A stretch of 64,000 bases of DNA from Pseudomonas cedrina subsp. cedrina (GTDB lineage: Bacteria > Pseudomonadota > Gammaproteobacteria > Pseudomonadales > Pseudomonadaceae), in the NCBI RefSeq assembly GCF_001983175.1, contig NZ_MNPW01000005.1, positions 372,001-436,000 on the forward strand, written 5' to 3'. The position numbers were made by a program, and so were the translations under genes. This document shows, one piece after another, positions 1 through 9,186 of the stretch. Below the pieces are notes generated by a model. The model saw only the letters and a program-made list of their open reading frames with translations. It did not search any database and was not told the origin of the DNA. Each line of letters starts with the position of its first letter. The first letter of the stretch is position 1.

Positions 1-2692
1 GCCATTGCAACTTGTCCCAGCTCACGCCGAGGGTGGACAGGGTCGAAACAAAGCCGACGCCGGCGATCACATACGACAGCAACGTGGTGGTCGCATAGGC
101 GCTGCCCTGGGCCAGCTCCAGCTTGGACAACACCAGCACTTCGAGCAGGCCCGGCAGGTTGCGCGCCAGGGCGAAGGTGATGCCGACGATGATCAACGCA
201 CCGAGGAAATCGCCGATGCTGATCGGCACCATGCTCACGTTCGCACCGGTACCGCTGGTGTATTCGTACAGGGTGACGTTATCCAAGTAGGAAAATACCG
301 AGATCAGGTCGGACCACACCCAGTACAGCGCCGCAATGAAGCCGCCGAGCAAGGCCAGGCGGATCAGGCGCAAGGATTGTTCGTTGACCTTTTCGATGTC
401 CAGGGTCGGCTCTTCGACCACCGCTTCGCCTTCGCCGGCTTCCTTGGCGGCCTGGCGCTTGGCCAAGGCGCGGGCATAGGCCAGGCGCCGCGCGGCGACG
501 CTCAGCCAGCGCACGAAGGTGGCTTCGATCACCAGCCAGAACATCAGCAGGTACAGGGTGTTGATCAGCCGGTCGCTGAGCTTGAGCGCGGTGTAGTAAT
601 AACCAAACAGCACCGCGATAAACAAGGCGACCGGCAGCGCGGTAAACAGCAGGCCTATGGCCTTGCGAAACAGCGAGGCTTTTTCGTGGGTCGGGCTGTT
701 GAGCAGCAGGCGACCCAGCAGCCAAGCCATCAGTGCATAGCACGTGAGCACAACGCCGATGCCCAGCACATCGTCGGCCAGTGCCGCCGGCTGATGCTCG
801 GCGATCGCCACCACCGCCACCAGGGCCAGCACCACCAACCCCAGCTTGCGCACCCAGCCTTGCAGGAATTCGACCTGGGGTTTTTCCCAGCGGAAATGCA
901 ACTCCGCCACGCCGCCCGGCGCCAGGATGCGGTAAGCGGTGTAGAACACCAGCCAGGCCTGGGCGATCTGCAGCAGGGCGGCGCCCAGGTTGGCGTTCTG
1001 CCCACGGGCGTCGATCTGCAGTGCATAGCCGCACAGCGCCAAGGCCAGGGACACCGGCATCGCCAGCAGGATATTGATCAGGATGGCCTGCGGTGTATGC
1101 CATTGGCTGTCGCGCTTGAAGTGGCCAATGTCCAGGTGGACCTTGTTCAGGCGCTGGTACAAAGCTTTGCGCCGCCACAGCAGGGCGCCGATCAACAGCA
1201 ACAGCGGCAGGAACAGCAGCGGGCGCTGGGTCAGGCCGTCATACAGTTCGCTGACGCTGGAGGCCCAGGGCAGGGTGGCGATCTGCTTGCTCAGGTGCGC
1301 CGGGACCGTTTCCAGCCACTCGGTATCCAGCGGCTTGTTGCTGGGGATCCAGAACATCTGCTCGTCCAGCGTCGCGCGCAGGGTTGTGGCGGTGCTCAGC
1401 AGTTGTTTCTGGTTCAGTTGCAGGGTGATGGATTCGTTAAGCAGCGCACTCAGCTCACGGCTCAGGCGCTCCAGCAAGTCGCTACGGGTGATCGCAAGTT
1501 CCAGCAAGGTGCGGCGCAATTGCGGGGTCACGTCTTCTGGCGCCTGGTTTGCCAGCAGGTTATCCACATAGGCGCTGGGGGAGCTGATCAGCTCGCGCTG
1601 CTGGTTGACCTCGAACTGGTACAGGCGAATGTTGGCGATGTCGTCCGCCAGGTCGCGGTCCACTGTCAGGCGCGGCAAGGCCTGCTTCTGCTTGTAAAGG
1701 ATCTTGGACAGCAACAGGCTGCCCTTGAGTACGTTGATTTGCTCGTCCAGGGCCGAATCGCTCTGGGTCACGGTGTCCAGTTGCTGCTTGGTCTGCAGGT
1801 TTTTCTGGGTCAGGTCATTGAGGCGGTCGGTGCTTTTGAGCAGGTAGTCGGACAGCTTCAGGTTGGCCGCGCTTTCCGTGGCCAGCAGGCTGCTGCCCCC
1901 GGCTTTCTGCGCTTCGATGGACTGCTGGGTCACGGTCTGCTGGGACTGGGCCAGGCGCTTCTGGTTGATCAGGGTTTGCAGGTCCTGGATCTCTTGTTCC
2001 AGGCGCGCGGTCTTCTCCATCACCAGGTCGTGCTGGCTGTTGCCCAGGTCTTGCAGTTGGCTGTTGCCGGCCAGTTCTTGGCGGCGCAAGGGGATCAAGG
2101 CGTTCAGGGCCGCGAGTTCGGCGTTGAGCTGGTTGCGCTGGTCGCCGCTGAGGACTTTGCCGTTGTCCTTGCCGGCCTTGAGGATCGAGTTGATCTGCAG
2201 GATGCGCGTCTGGCTGCTGCTGATTTCGGTCTGCGCCCGCTCGGGGCGGGTCTGGGCGGCGATGGACAGGCTGTTGGCGTCGGCCAGTTCTTTTTGCAGG
2301 TCGCCTTGCTGGGTGCTGCGCTGCACCAGCAGTTGCTCAAGCTGCGGCACCGGCAAGGTGGCGTAGCGCTGGGCGACCGGGATGATTTTGGTGGCTTTGA
2401 GCCGGATCAGCTCACGCTGGTTTTCGGCGGTCTTGCGCGGTGCGTCTTCCAACTGGCGCTTGAGGTCGACCAGGCGCTGCTCGTAATCCTGCTGGTTGCC
2501 CAGGTAAGTCAGGGTCTGTTGCAGGAGAGTCTGCAGCGCCTTCATGTCGGCGTCGGGCAGCTTGCGGTCGGGCAGCTTGTCCAGGGTTTGCTGGATGGCG
2601 TCGGCGCTGGGCGGGTCGGCGGCGTGAACGGTGCCGACGCAAAGGGTCAGGCCCAGCAGGGCAGTGGCGAGAAAAGTGCGCAGGGTTGGCAT
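1..2692 (-). CDS. mscK: MscK/KefA-type mechanosensitive channel, 3' end cut by window
   Basis: Large inner-membrane mechanosensitive channel that opens under hypo-osmotic tension (K+-regulated in E. coli). The reading frame begins with an ATG at 2692 and stays open to base 1, giving 897 codons; E. coli MscK has about 1,120 residues, so roughly the last fifth lies outside. A signal peptide (MPTLRTFLATALLGLTLCVG, cleaved near VHA-AD) is followed by a long Gln-rich coiled-coil periplasmic region of the MscS-porin type (about 30-480) and then several hydrophobic segments. The last visible residues (LSTLGVSWDKLQW) match the start of the MscS pore region. The gene points away from cvrA, 50 bp upstream in the same orientation, so the two could be cotranscribed apart from a small hairpin between them. 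Family assignment is secure; the exact paralogue is less so. Confidence 0.85.
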   Translation of the reverse strand, partial: MPTLRTFLATALLGLTLCVGTVHAADPPSADAIQQTLDKLPDRKLPDADMKALQTLLQQTLTYLGNQQDYEQRLVDLKRQLEDAPRKTAENQRELIRLKATKIIPVAQRYATLPVPQLEQLLVQRSTQQGDLQKELADANSLSIAAQTRPERAQTEISSSQTRILQINSILKAGKDNGKVLSGDQRNQLNAELAALNALIPLRRQELAGNSQLQDLGNSQHDLVMEKTARLEQEIQDLQTLINQKRLAQSQQTVTQQSIEAQKAGGSSLLATESAANLKLSDYLLKSTDRLNDLTQKNLQTKQQLDTVTQSDSALDEQINVLKGSLLLSKILYKQKQALPRLTVDRDLADDIANIRLYQFEVNQQRELISSPSAYVDNLLANQAPEDVTPQLRRTLLELAITRSDLLERLSRELSALLNESITLQLNQKQLLSTATTLRATLDEQMFWIPSNKPLDTEWLETVPAHLSKQIATLPWASSVSELYDGLTQRPLLFLPLLLLIGALLWRRKALYQRLNKVHLDIGHFKRDSQWHTPQAILINILLAMPVSLALALCGYALQIDARGQNANLGAALLQIAQAWLVFYTAYRILAPGGVAELHFRWEKPQVEFLQGWVRKLGLVVLALVAVVAIAEHQPAALADDVLGIGVVLTCYALMAWLLGRLLLNSPTHEKASLFRKAIGLLFTALPVALFIAVLFGYYYTALKLSDRLINTLYLLMFWLVIEATFVRWLSVAARRLAYARALAKRQAAKEAGEGEAVVEEPTLDIEKVNEQSLRLIRLALLGGFIAALYWVWSDLISVFSYLDNVTLYEYTSGTGANVSMVPISIGDFLGALIIVGITFALARNLPGLLEVLVLSKLELAQGSAYATTTLLSYVIAGVGFVSTLSTLGVSWDKLQW

Positions 2693-2719
2693 AGAGACCG
2701 GTCTTGCAAGGTGAAGAAT

Positions 2720-2737
2720 CGGGGCGTCGTTGCCCCG
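2720..2737 (-). terminator. Small GC hairpin after cvrA
   Basis: Reading the minus strand, a CGGGGC / GCCCCG stem with a 6-nt loop lies just after the cvrA stop and is followed by ATTCTT. The T tract is weak, so it may only attenuate transcription into mscK. Confidence 0.4.
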
Positions 2738-2741
2738 CAGT

Positions 2742-4484
2742 TTAGAGGAAGAGCCCGGGGCCCGGGCGACTTCCTTCGGGGAATCTGACGCCGACTTTGC
2801 CGATCTTGTTCCCGTCCATGACCGCGACGGTCCAGATGGTGTTGTTCCATTCCACCTGGTCGCCGACGATGGGGGCGCCGCCGACTTTCTGGGTGATGAA
2901 ACTGCTCAGCGGCATGTCCGGGTCGATGCCATCGAGCTTCAGGCCGTACAGGGCGGAAACCGCGCCCAGCTGGGCGTCGCCTTCCAGTACGAAGTCGCCG
3001 AAGAAGCGCAGGTCCAGGCCGCGTTGCGGCGCCTGGCTGAACAGTTTACCCAGGGCCGGCAAGTTGTGTTCGTGGCCGATCACGCAGAGCAGATCGCCGA
3101 CTTCCAGCACCGTACTACCCGACGGATGGAGCAGTTGCTGGCCACGGAACAGGGCGGCGATCCGCGTGCCCTCAGGCATTTTCAACTCGCGCAGCGCGGC
3201 GCCGATGCACCATTTTTCGGCGCCCAGGCGGTAGACGAACAGCTCCCACTCACTGGTGACGTGTACTTCCAGAGCGGCGCGGGAGATGGGCGCCGGGTCC
3301 GGCGGTACGGTGACTTTGAGCAGCTTGGCCACCCACGGCAGGCTCGTGCCTTGCACCAGCAGCGAGACCAGCACGATAAAGAACGCCAGGTTGAAGTACA
3401 GCTGCGCATGGGGCAGGCCGGCCATCAGCGGGAACACCGCGAGGATGATCGGGACCGCGCCGCGCAGGCCGACCCAGGCGATAAAGGCCTTTTCGCGATC
3501 ATGGAACGCCTTGAACGGCAGCAGGCCGACCATCACCGACAGCGGCCGCGCGAACAGGATCATCCACAGCGCCAGGCCCAGGGCCGGCAGCGCGATCGGC
3601 AGCAAATCATGAGGCGTGACCAGCAGGCCCAGCACCAGGAACATGCCGATCTGCGCCAGCCAGGCCATGCCATCGAGCATGTGCAAAATGCCATGGCGGC
3701 TGCGCACCGGACGGTTGCCGATCACCAGGCCGCACAGGTACACGGCGAGGAAGCCGCTGCCGTGCAGGGCGTTGGTCAGGGCGAAGACGAAGAGGCCGCC
3801 GGCGATCACCAGGATCGGGTACAGGCCGTTGGCCAGGTTGATGCGGTTGACCATCTGCAGCATCAGCCAGCCGCCGCCGAGGCCGACGATACCGCCGATG
3901 CCGAATTCGCGGATCAGATGGGTCAACAGGCTCCAGTGCAGACCGGTCTGGCCGCTGGCGAGCATGTCGATCAGGGTGACCGTGAGAAACACCGCCATCG
4001 GGTCGTTACTGCCGGATTCGATTTCCAGGCTGGCGGAGACCCGTTCGTTCAGGCCCTTGCCGCCGAGCAGCGAAAATACCGCCGCCGCGTCCGTCGAGCC
4101 GACAATCGCGCCGATCAATAAGCCCTGGATGATATTGAGGTCAAACAGCCAGGCCGCGGCCATGCCGGTGAGGCCGGTGGTGATCAACACCCCGACCGTG
4201 GCCAGCGACAACGCCGGCCACAGCGCCACGCGGAAACTGGCCACCCGTGTGCGCAACCCACCATCGAGCAGGATCACCGCCAGGGCGAGGTTGCCCACCA
4301 GGTAGGCGGTCGGGTAGTTGTCGAAGATGATGCCGCCGCCATCGACGCCGGCGATCATGCCCACGGCCAGGATGATCACCAGGATCGGAATCCCTAAGCG
4401 GGACGAAAGAGAACTCACCAGAATGCTCGCACTCACCAGCAACGCGCCGATCAAGAACAGGCTGTTGATGGTCGTCGCATTCAA
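2742..4484 (-). CDS. cvrA: K+/H+ antiporter, NhaP2/CvrA family
   Basis: Inner-membrane monovalent cation/proton antiporter (CPA1 family; NhaP2/CvrA, also called YcgO) that exchanges K+ for H+ and helps volume and pH control. The N-terminal ~390 residues are a chain of hydrophobic helices. The cytoplasmic tail has a TrkA-C/RCK-like segment (around 400-490) and a CorC/HlyC-like C-terminal domain. The start chosen is TTG at 4484, with GGAG eight bases upstream. It gives 580 residues, against 578 for E. coli CvrA. An open frame runs further upstream to 4709, but that part runs through a REP hairpin and is not protein-like. Confidence 0.88.
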   Translation of the reverse strand: MNATTINSLFLIGALLVSASILVSSLSSRLGIPILVIILAVGMIAGVDGGGIIFDNYPTAYLVGNLALAVILLDGGLRTRVASFRVALWPALSLATVGVLITTGLTGMAAAWLFDLNIIQGLLIGAIVGSTDAAAVFSLLGGKGLNERVSASLEIESGSNDPMAVFLTVTLIDMLASGQTGLHWSLLTHLIREFGIGGIVGLGGGWLMLQMVNRINLANGLYPILVIAGGLFVFALTNALHGSGFLAVYLCGLVIGNRPVRSRHGILHMLDGMAWLAQIGMFLVLGLLVTPHDLLPIALPALGLALWMILFARPLSVMVGLLPFKAFHDREKAFIAWVGLRGAVPIILAVFPLMAGLPHAQLYFNLAFFIVLVSLLVQGTSLPWVAKLLKVTVPPDPAPISRAALEVHVTSEWELFVYRLGAEKWCIGAALRELKMPEGTRIAALFRGQQLLHPSGSTVLEVGDLLCVIGHEHNLPALGKLFSQAPQRGLDLRFFGDFVLEGDAQLGAVSALYGLKLDGIDPDMPLSSFITQKVGGAPIVGDQVEWNNTIWTVAVMDGNKIGKVGVRFPEGSRPGPGLFL

Positions 4485-4607
4485 AGGCAGTACTCCATGG
4501 CAAACAAGACGGGGCGCAAACTGACCATGCAGTCTGCGTGCCAGCGATTCTAACCTGTTGAATTGCTGCGCTGTCAAAAAGCTTTTTCTGATTCGCGCAT
4601 AACTAAA

Positions 4608-4710
4608 TGTGGGAGCGGGCTTGTGTGGGAGCTGGCTTGCCTGCGATGGCATCACCTCGGTTTTCCAGGTGGGCCGAGGTGATGCCATCGCAGGCAAGCC
4701 AGCTCCCACA
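4608..4710. repeat. REP-type inverted pair
   Basis: Arms of about 37 nt (TGTGGGAGCTGGCTTGCCTG ... rev. comp.) at 4624-4660 and 4674-4710 can fold into a nearly perfect hairpin. A partial extra copy (TGTGGGAGCGGGCTTG) starts at 4608. The same core recurs at 9077, 18944, 30446 and 63613, always between genes. It sits between the cvrA 5' end and the chemoreceptor 3' end, where it may also stop transcription of the chemoreceptor gene. Confidence 0.9.
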
Positions 4711-4741
4711 GGGGATCGGCTTCTGCCTTGCAGGCTTTATT

Positions 4742-6367
4742 TCAAAGGCGGAAGCGGCCGACCATCCCGTTCAAATCCACCGCCAGGCGCGACAGTTCAC
4801 TGCTCGCCGCGCTGGTCTGGCTGGCGCCGGTCGCCGATTGCACCGACAGGTCGCGGATATTCACCAGGTTGCGGTCCACTTCGCGTGCGACCTGGGCCTG
4901 CTCTTCCGCCGCGCTGGCGATCACCAGGTTGCGTTCGTTGATCTCGACAATCGCCGTGTTGATGGTATCCAGCGACATCCCCGCGCCTTTGGCGATATTC
5001 AACGTCGATTCCGCGCGTTCAGTGCTATTGCGCATCGAATCCACCGCATGTTCGGTCCCGGCCTGAATGCTGCCGATCATCCGCTCGATTTCGCTGGTCG
5101 ATTGCTGGGTGCGGTGGGCCAGGGCGCGCACTTCGTCGGCGACCACTGCAAAGCCGCGGCCGGCTTCACCGGCGCGTGCCGCTTCGATCGCCGCGTTCAG
5201 GGCCAGCAGGTTGGTCTGGTCGGCCAGGCCGCGAATCACGTCCAGCACCTTGCCGATGTCACGCGACTCATTGGCCAACTCGCCAATCAGCGTGGCCGTG
5301 GCCTGCACGTCGCCGCTCATGCGCTCGATGGCGCTGACGGTTTCCTGCACCAGGTCGCGGCCATCACCGGCGGACATGGTGGCGTTGCGCGAAGCTTCGG
5401 AGGTGCTGACCGCATTGCGTGCAACTTCTTCGACGGCACTGGTCATCTCGTTGACGGCCGTGGCGGCTTGTTCGATTTCGTTGTTTTGCCGGGTCAGGCC
5501 ACGCGCGCTTTCGTCGGTCACGGCGTTGAGCTCTTCGGCCGCCGATGCCAACTGGGTGGCCGAGCCGGCGATGCGCTGCAGGGTGTCGCGCAACTTGTCC
5601 TGCATCTTGGCCATGGCGGCCAGCAGGCGCCCGGCTTCGTCGTTGCCGTCGACCTTGATCGGCCGCGTCAGATTGCCTTCGGCCACTTCTTCGGCGGCTT
5701 CCAGTGCCTGGGAAATCGGCAAGGTGATGCTGCGGGTCAGCAGCCAGGCAAACAACAGGGTCAGCAGCGTGGCGATCACCAGAAGGCTCACGACCATGTT
5801 GAAGGCCATGTCGTATTGGTCCTCGGCCTCCTGGTTGGTGGCCAGGGCCATCTCGTTGTTGATGTCCAGCAGGCGCGTGAGCACGGCGTTGACTTGTTCG
5901 GAGTTGCTGAGCAAGTCGGTGTTGAGCAGGCGGCGCAGTTCTTCCACTTGGTTGGCCCGCGACAGGCTCTTCATGCGCTCTTCGATCTGGTGGTACTGGC
6001 CGAGCAGGCGCACGTATTCGTCGTAGGCCGCGCGTTCTTCGCGGCTCTCGATCAGTTTTTCGTAGATGCCCTGCGCCGTACGAATCTGTTGGTTGCGCAG
6101 TTCAAAGGCTTCCAGGGTTTTTTGCTGGACTTCCGGCTCACGGTTGGTCAGCAGGCGGTACGACAGCACCCGCAGGCGCAGGGTCAGTTGGGTGAATTCA
6201 TCGAGGGCGCGGATGCTCGGCACGCTGGACAACGTGATGTCTTCGGTGGCGCCACGGATCTTGCTCATCTGGTTCAGGGCGAACACGCCGAGAAACAACA
6301 TCAACGCGCCGATAAACGCGAAGCCGAGGAAGGCCCTCGGAGCGATATTCATATTACGAAGCGACAT
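4742..6367 (-). CDS. Methyl-accepting chemotaxis protein
   Basis: Transmembrane chemoreceptor that signals to CheA/CheW. It has 541 residues from the ATG at 6367, the usual length for four-helix-bundle receptors. A first membrane helix (about 12-32, after [11 protein letters not shown]) precedes a periplasmic helical ligand-binding domain of about 155 residues. A second membrane helix (about 190-210, [19 protein letters not shown]), a HAMP linker and a methyl-accepting coiled coil follow. The strictly conserved hairpin tip is visible ([20 protein letters not shown]), as is [12 protein letters not shown]. There is no C-terminal CheR-binding pentapeptide. Ligand unknown. An upstream in-frame ATG (6406) is less likely because AGGA lies before the chosen start. 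It is a single-gene unit divergent from the zapB-like gene. Confidence 0.92.
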   Translation of the reverse strand: MSLRNMNIAPRAFLGFAFIGALMLFLGVFALNQMSKIRGATEDITLSSVPSIRALDEFTQLTLRLRVLSYRLLTNREPEVQQKTLEAFELRNQQIRTAQGIYEKLIESREERAAYDEYVRLLGQYHQIEERMKSLSRANQVEELRRLLNTDLLSNSEQVNAVLTRLLDINNEMALATNQEAEDQYDMAFNMVVSLLVIATLLTLLFAWLLTRSITLPISQALEAAEEVAEGNLTRPIKVDGNDEAGRLLAAMAKMQDKLRDTLQRIAGSATQLASAAEELNAVTDESARGLTRQNNEIEQAATAVNEMTSAVEEVARNAVSTSEASRNATMSAGDGRDLVQETVSAIERMSGDVQATATLIGELANESRDIGKVLDVIRGLADQTNLLALNAAIEAARAGEAGRGFAVVADEVRALAHRTQQSTSEIERMIGSIQAGTEHAVDSMRNSTERAESTLNIAKGAGMSLDTINTAIVEINERNLVIASAAEEQAQVAREVDRNLVNIRDLSVQSATGASQTSAASSELSRLAVDLNGMVGRFRL

Positions 6368-6645
6368 GCGGGAAATCCTGAGGGGAAGCGCAATCCATGC
6401 GGCCATGAAACAGGGTGTGCTTCTCTATCGGGCCTGCGACTAAAGTCTAAAGGGAGGTGTGCGTTTTTGTCGCATCTGACGAGGGGTTTGGCCGATTCAG
6501 GAACCAGATCGGGTAAATGCAGTCACTAAGGCTCGAAAGTGCGGCCCGGCCCTTAAAAAACGGGCTGCGCGCCGGGGATAACCCTGGCATCCGAGGTGAA
6601 TTTTCTTTATCGTCACCGCCCTTTGAAAAAGCCCGAGAAATCAAA

Positions 6646-6876
6646 ATGTTAGAAGCATCCCTCAGCCAACTGGAACAACTGGTCAGCGACCTGGTACAGC
6701 AAAACCAGGCTCTACTGGGCACCAACGAATCCCTCAAGGCAGAACTGGCCCGCGTCAAGGATGAGAACGACAGCCTGCAACTGAACCTGATGGAACAGGA
6801 AGAAAAGCACGGCGCCACCGCCGCCCGTATCCAGGCGCTGGTTGAGCGCGTGAGTGCAGGTCCTGTCAGCGCATGA
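6646..6876 (+). CDS. Small coiled-coil protein, ZapB/TIGR02449-like
   Basis: A 76-residue acidic protein that is almost entirely one predicted coiled coil: heptad-rich LSQLEQLVSDLVQQNQALL, then ESLKAELARVKDENDSLQ. It has no membrane segment. Its stop overlaps the zapA start (ATGA, 6873-6876), so the two are translationally coupled and probably act together at the division septum, as ZapB-type proteins do with ZapA. The sequence differs clearly from the TIGR02449 protein that, as I remember it, sits before zapA-ssrS in Pseudomonas, so it may be a second copy. The 278 bp upstream, back to the chemoreceptor, hold its likely promoter but no strong box was recognised. Confidence 0.7.
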   Translation: MLEASLSQLEQLVSDLVQQNQALLGTNESLKAELARVKDENDSLQLNLMEQEEKHGATAARIQALVERVSAGPVSA

Positions 6877-7166
6877 GCGAAGGGATAAAGGTCGTTTCGA
6901 TTCTCGGAGAGGATTACTCGATCAAGGCACCGGCCGGGGAAGACAAGACCCTGATGCACGCCGTGACAATGCTCAAGGCGTCCCTTGCCACCACCAAGAA
7001 AAAGTACCCGACCCTGATCGGTGACAAATTACTGGTGCTGGCGGCGCTGAACCTGTGCGCCGAGCAGATCGAAATGCAGCAGGCTCACCAGCAGGAACTC
7101 GACCGTTACCAAGAGCAAGTCAGCGCCACGGTCGATGTCATCTCCAAGGCGATTGGCCAGCCCTGA
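6873..7166 (+). CDS. zapA: Cell division protein ZapA-like
   Basis: A 97-residue ZapA-family protein; ZapA binds and cross-links FtsZ filaments at mid-cell. The N-terminal beta-hairpin segment (VVSILGEDYSIKAPAGED) and the central LLVLAALNLCAEQIE match the family pattern (I-L-x-x-x-Y-x-I; VAVMAALN in the usual protein), and the C-terminal half is a coiled coil. It overlaps the zapB-like gene by 4 nt. Only 4 bp separate its stop from the stop of the convergent acyl-CoA dehydrogenase gene, leaving no room for the 6S RNA gene that normally follows zapA in Pseudomonas. It is therefore probably a ZapA paralogue rather than the canonical locus. Confidence 0.75.
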   Translation: MSEGIKVVSILGEDYSIKAPAGEDKTLMHAVTMLKASLATTKKKYPTLIGDKLLVLAALNLCAEQIEMQQAHQQELDRYQEQVSATVDVISKAIGQP

Positions 7167-7170
7167 GGGC

Positions 7171-8973
7171 TTAGAACCACTCGTCCTGCATACCGAGGCA
7201 CGTATCATCGCGTGCCTCGAGAATGGCCAGTTCATGATGGCAGCTCGGGACTTCCCAGGTCAGGAAGTACCGGGCCGCCTGGAGCTTGCCTTTATAGAAG
7301 GCCACATCCGCCGCATTGCCCCGGGCCAGCCCTTCTTCGGCGCGAATCGCCTGTTCCAGCCAGCGCCAGCCAATCACCGTATGCCCGAACACCTTCAGGT
7401 ACAGCGCCGAATTCGCCAGGCTGCTGTTGACCTTGCCTTGGGCGAGGTCCGTCAACAGTCCGATAGTCACGCTTTGCAGGCGGTTGACCAACTGCTCCAG
7501 CGGCTCCCTTAGCAGGGTGAGGCTTGGGTATGCCTGCGCACGGGCACCGGTTTCGGCCATCAGTCTTATTAATTGCTTCAAGCCCGCACCACCGTTCTGC
7601 CCCAGTTTGCGCCCCAGCAAATCCAGGGACTGGATGCCATGGGTGCCTTCATGGATCGGGTTCAGGCGGTTATCGCGGTAATACTGCTCTACCGGGTATT
7701 CGCGGGTGTAGCCGTGGCCGCCGAGAATCTGGATCGCCAGTTCGTTGGCCTTGAGGCAGAACTCCGAGGGCCAGGATTTGACGATAGGCGTGAGCAGGTC
7801 CAGCAGTTCGTGGGCGTTCTTGCGCTCGGCGTCGGTCTGCAGGGTGGTGGTGTCGTCGAACAGCCGCGCGGCGTAGAGGCCGAGGTCGAAGGCGCCTTCG
7901 ACGTAGGCTTTTTGCGTCAGCAGCATGCGCTTGATGTCAGCGTGCTGGATGATCGAGACCGGCGCCGTTGCCGGGTCTTTGCTGTCAGGCAAGCGGCCCT
8001 GCGGGCGTTCGCGCGCATATTCCAGCGAGTAGAGGTAGCCCGCGTAACCGAGCATCACCGCGCCCATGCCCACGCCGATGCGCGCCTCGTTCATCATCTG
8101 GAACATGCAGCTCAACCCCTGGTGCGGCTTGCCCACCAAGTAGCCGACGCAGTGGCCGTTATCGCCAAAGTTGAGCGCGGTGGATGTGGTGCCGCGCCAG
8201 CCCATCTTGTGAAACAGTCCGGCCAGCAGCACGTCGTTGCGCTCGCCCAGGCTGCCATCGTCGTTGACCAGGAACTTGGGCACGATAAACAGCGAAATGC
8301 CCTTCACCCCAGCCGGCGCATCCGGCAGCTTGGCCAGCACCATGTGCACGATGTTTTCCGACAGCGGGTGGTCGCCGCCGGAGATGAAGATTTTATTGCC
8401 CTTGAGTCGATAGCTGCCATCGGCCGCTGGCTCTGCGCGGGTACGAATATCCGACAGCGAGGAGCCGGCATGGGGTTCGGTCAGGGCCATGGTGCCGAAG
8501 AAGCGGCCGTCGATCATCGGTTGCAGGAAGCGTTGTTTCTGCTCCTGCGTGCCGAAACTTTCAATGAGGTTGGCGGCGCCCATGGTCAGGAACGGGTAGG
8601 ACGTGGAAGCGGCGTTGGCGGATTGGAAGTGGGCGAAGCAGGCCTGGGACAATAATGTCGGGAGCTGCATGCCGCCGGCTTCAAAACTGCGGGACGCGTT
8701 GAGGAAGCCGGCCTCGAGGAAGGCATCCACTGCCGGTTTCACTTCCGGAATCAGGATGGCTTGGCCGTCTTCGTAGCGCGGTTCGTTTTCGTCGTTTTTG
8801 CGGTTATGCGGCGCGAAGTACTTTTCGGCGATGCTGCGTGCGGTGCTGATCGCGGCATCGAAGGTCTCGCGGTTGTGTTCGGCAAACCGCTCGCGCTGGG
8901 TCAGGCCCTCGGCATCGAGGACTTCGTACAGCTCGAAAGCCAGATTGCGGGAACTGAGCAGCGTCTCGGACAT
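7171..8973 (-). CDS. Acyl-CoA dehydrogenase, large (600-aa) subfamily
   Basis: FAD-dependent acyl-CoA dehydrogenase with an extra C-terminal domain. At 600 residues it is much longer than the ~380-residue short- and medium-chain enzymes and resembles the DmdC / 3-methylmercaptopropionyl-CoA dehydrogenase-like group. Visible are MALTEPHAGSSLSDIRTRA (flavin-contact loop, about 160-180), NKIFISGGDH, MMNEARIGVG and the QILGGHGYTREYPVEQYYRD signature of the C-terminal helical domain (about 425-445). In this group the annotated sulfur substrate is often wrong; many members simply oxidise medium- or long-chain acyl-CoA, so I do not name a substrate. The start at 8973 has AGG about 10 nt upstream. 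It appears monocistronic, facing zapA tail to tail. Confidence 0.9.
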   Translation of the reverse strand: MSETLLSSRNLAFELYEVLDAEGLTQRERFAEHNRETFDAAISTARSIAEKYFAPHNRKNDENEPRYEDGQAILIPEVKPAVDAFLEAGFLNASRSFEAGGMQLPTLLSQACFAHFQSANAASTSYPFLTMGAANLIESFGTQEQKQRFLQPMIDGRFFGTMALTEPHAGSSLSDIRTRAEPAADGSYRLKGNKIFISGGDHPLSENIVHMVLAKLPDAPAGVKGISLFIVPKFLVNDDGSLGERNDVLLAGLFHKMGWRGTTSTALNFGDNGHCVGYLVGKPHQGLSCMFQMMNEARIGVGMGAVMLGYAGYLYSLEYARERPQGRLPDSKDPATAPVSIIQHADIKRMLLTQKAYVEGAFDLGLYAARLFDDTTTLQTDAERKNAHELLDLLTPIVKSWPSEFCLKANELAIQILGGHGYTREYPVEQYYRDNRLNPIHEGTHGIQSLDLLGRKLGQNGGAGLKQLIRLMAETGARAQAYPSLTLLREPLEQLVNRLQSVTIGLLTDLAQGKVNSSLANSALYLKVFGHTVIGWRWLEQAIRAEEGLARGNAADVAFYKGKLQAARYFLTWEVPSCHHELAILEARDDTCLGMQDEWF

Positions 8974-9076
8974 GGCGGCTTACCTATGTGGGAATAGGGC
9001 CGAGTCTAAGTGCGCAAATGAAGGGTGGATAGCAAGATTGATCTGGGTGATGGAGAGGCAGAACGAACACGGTCCA

Positions 9077-9165
9077 TGTGGGAGCTGGCTTGCCTGCGAT
9101 GAGGCAGTGTCAGTCGACATCTCTGTCGCTGACCCACCGCTATCGCAGGCAAGCCAGCTCCCACA
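9077..9165. repeat. REP-type inverted pair
   Basis: TGTGGGAGCTGGCTTGCCTGCGAT at 9077 is matched by its reverse complement ending at 9165, with about 40 nt between. It lies 22 bp past the putA stop codon, so it may also end putA transcription. Confidence 0.88.
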
Positions 9166-9186
9166 GGGTTTACCGCGTTTTGCCAG

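Noticed and set aside
5..2788. 927-codon open frame on the plus strand
   Set aside because: Antisense shadow of mscK: Gln/Gly-rich low-complexity translation with no family resemblance. The minus-strand frame has a signal peptide and MscS motifs.
4607..6529. 640-codon plus-strand open frame
   Set aside because: Mirror of the chemoreceptor gene in GC-rich DNA and includes a REP hairpin; translation is not protein-like.
7160..7175. Search for 6S RNA (ssrS) after zapA
   Set aside because: Only 4 bp separate the zapA stop from the convergent gene, so there is no space for the ~180-nt RNA.
7171..8973. Naming the acyl-CoA dehydrogenase as a DMSP-pathway (dmdC) enzyme
   Set aside because: No other DMSP genes are present, and this large subfamily has varied substrates.
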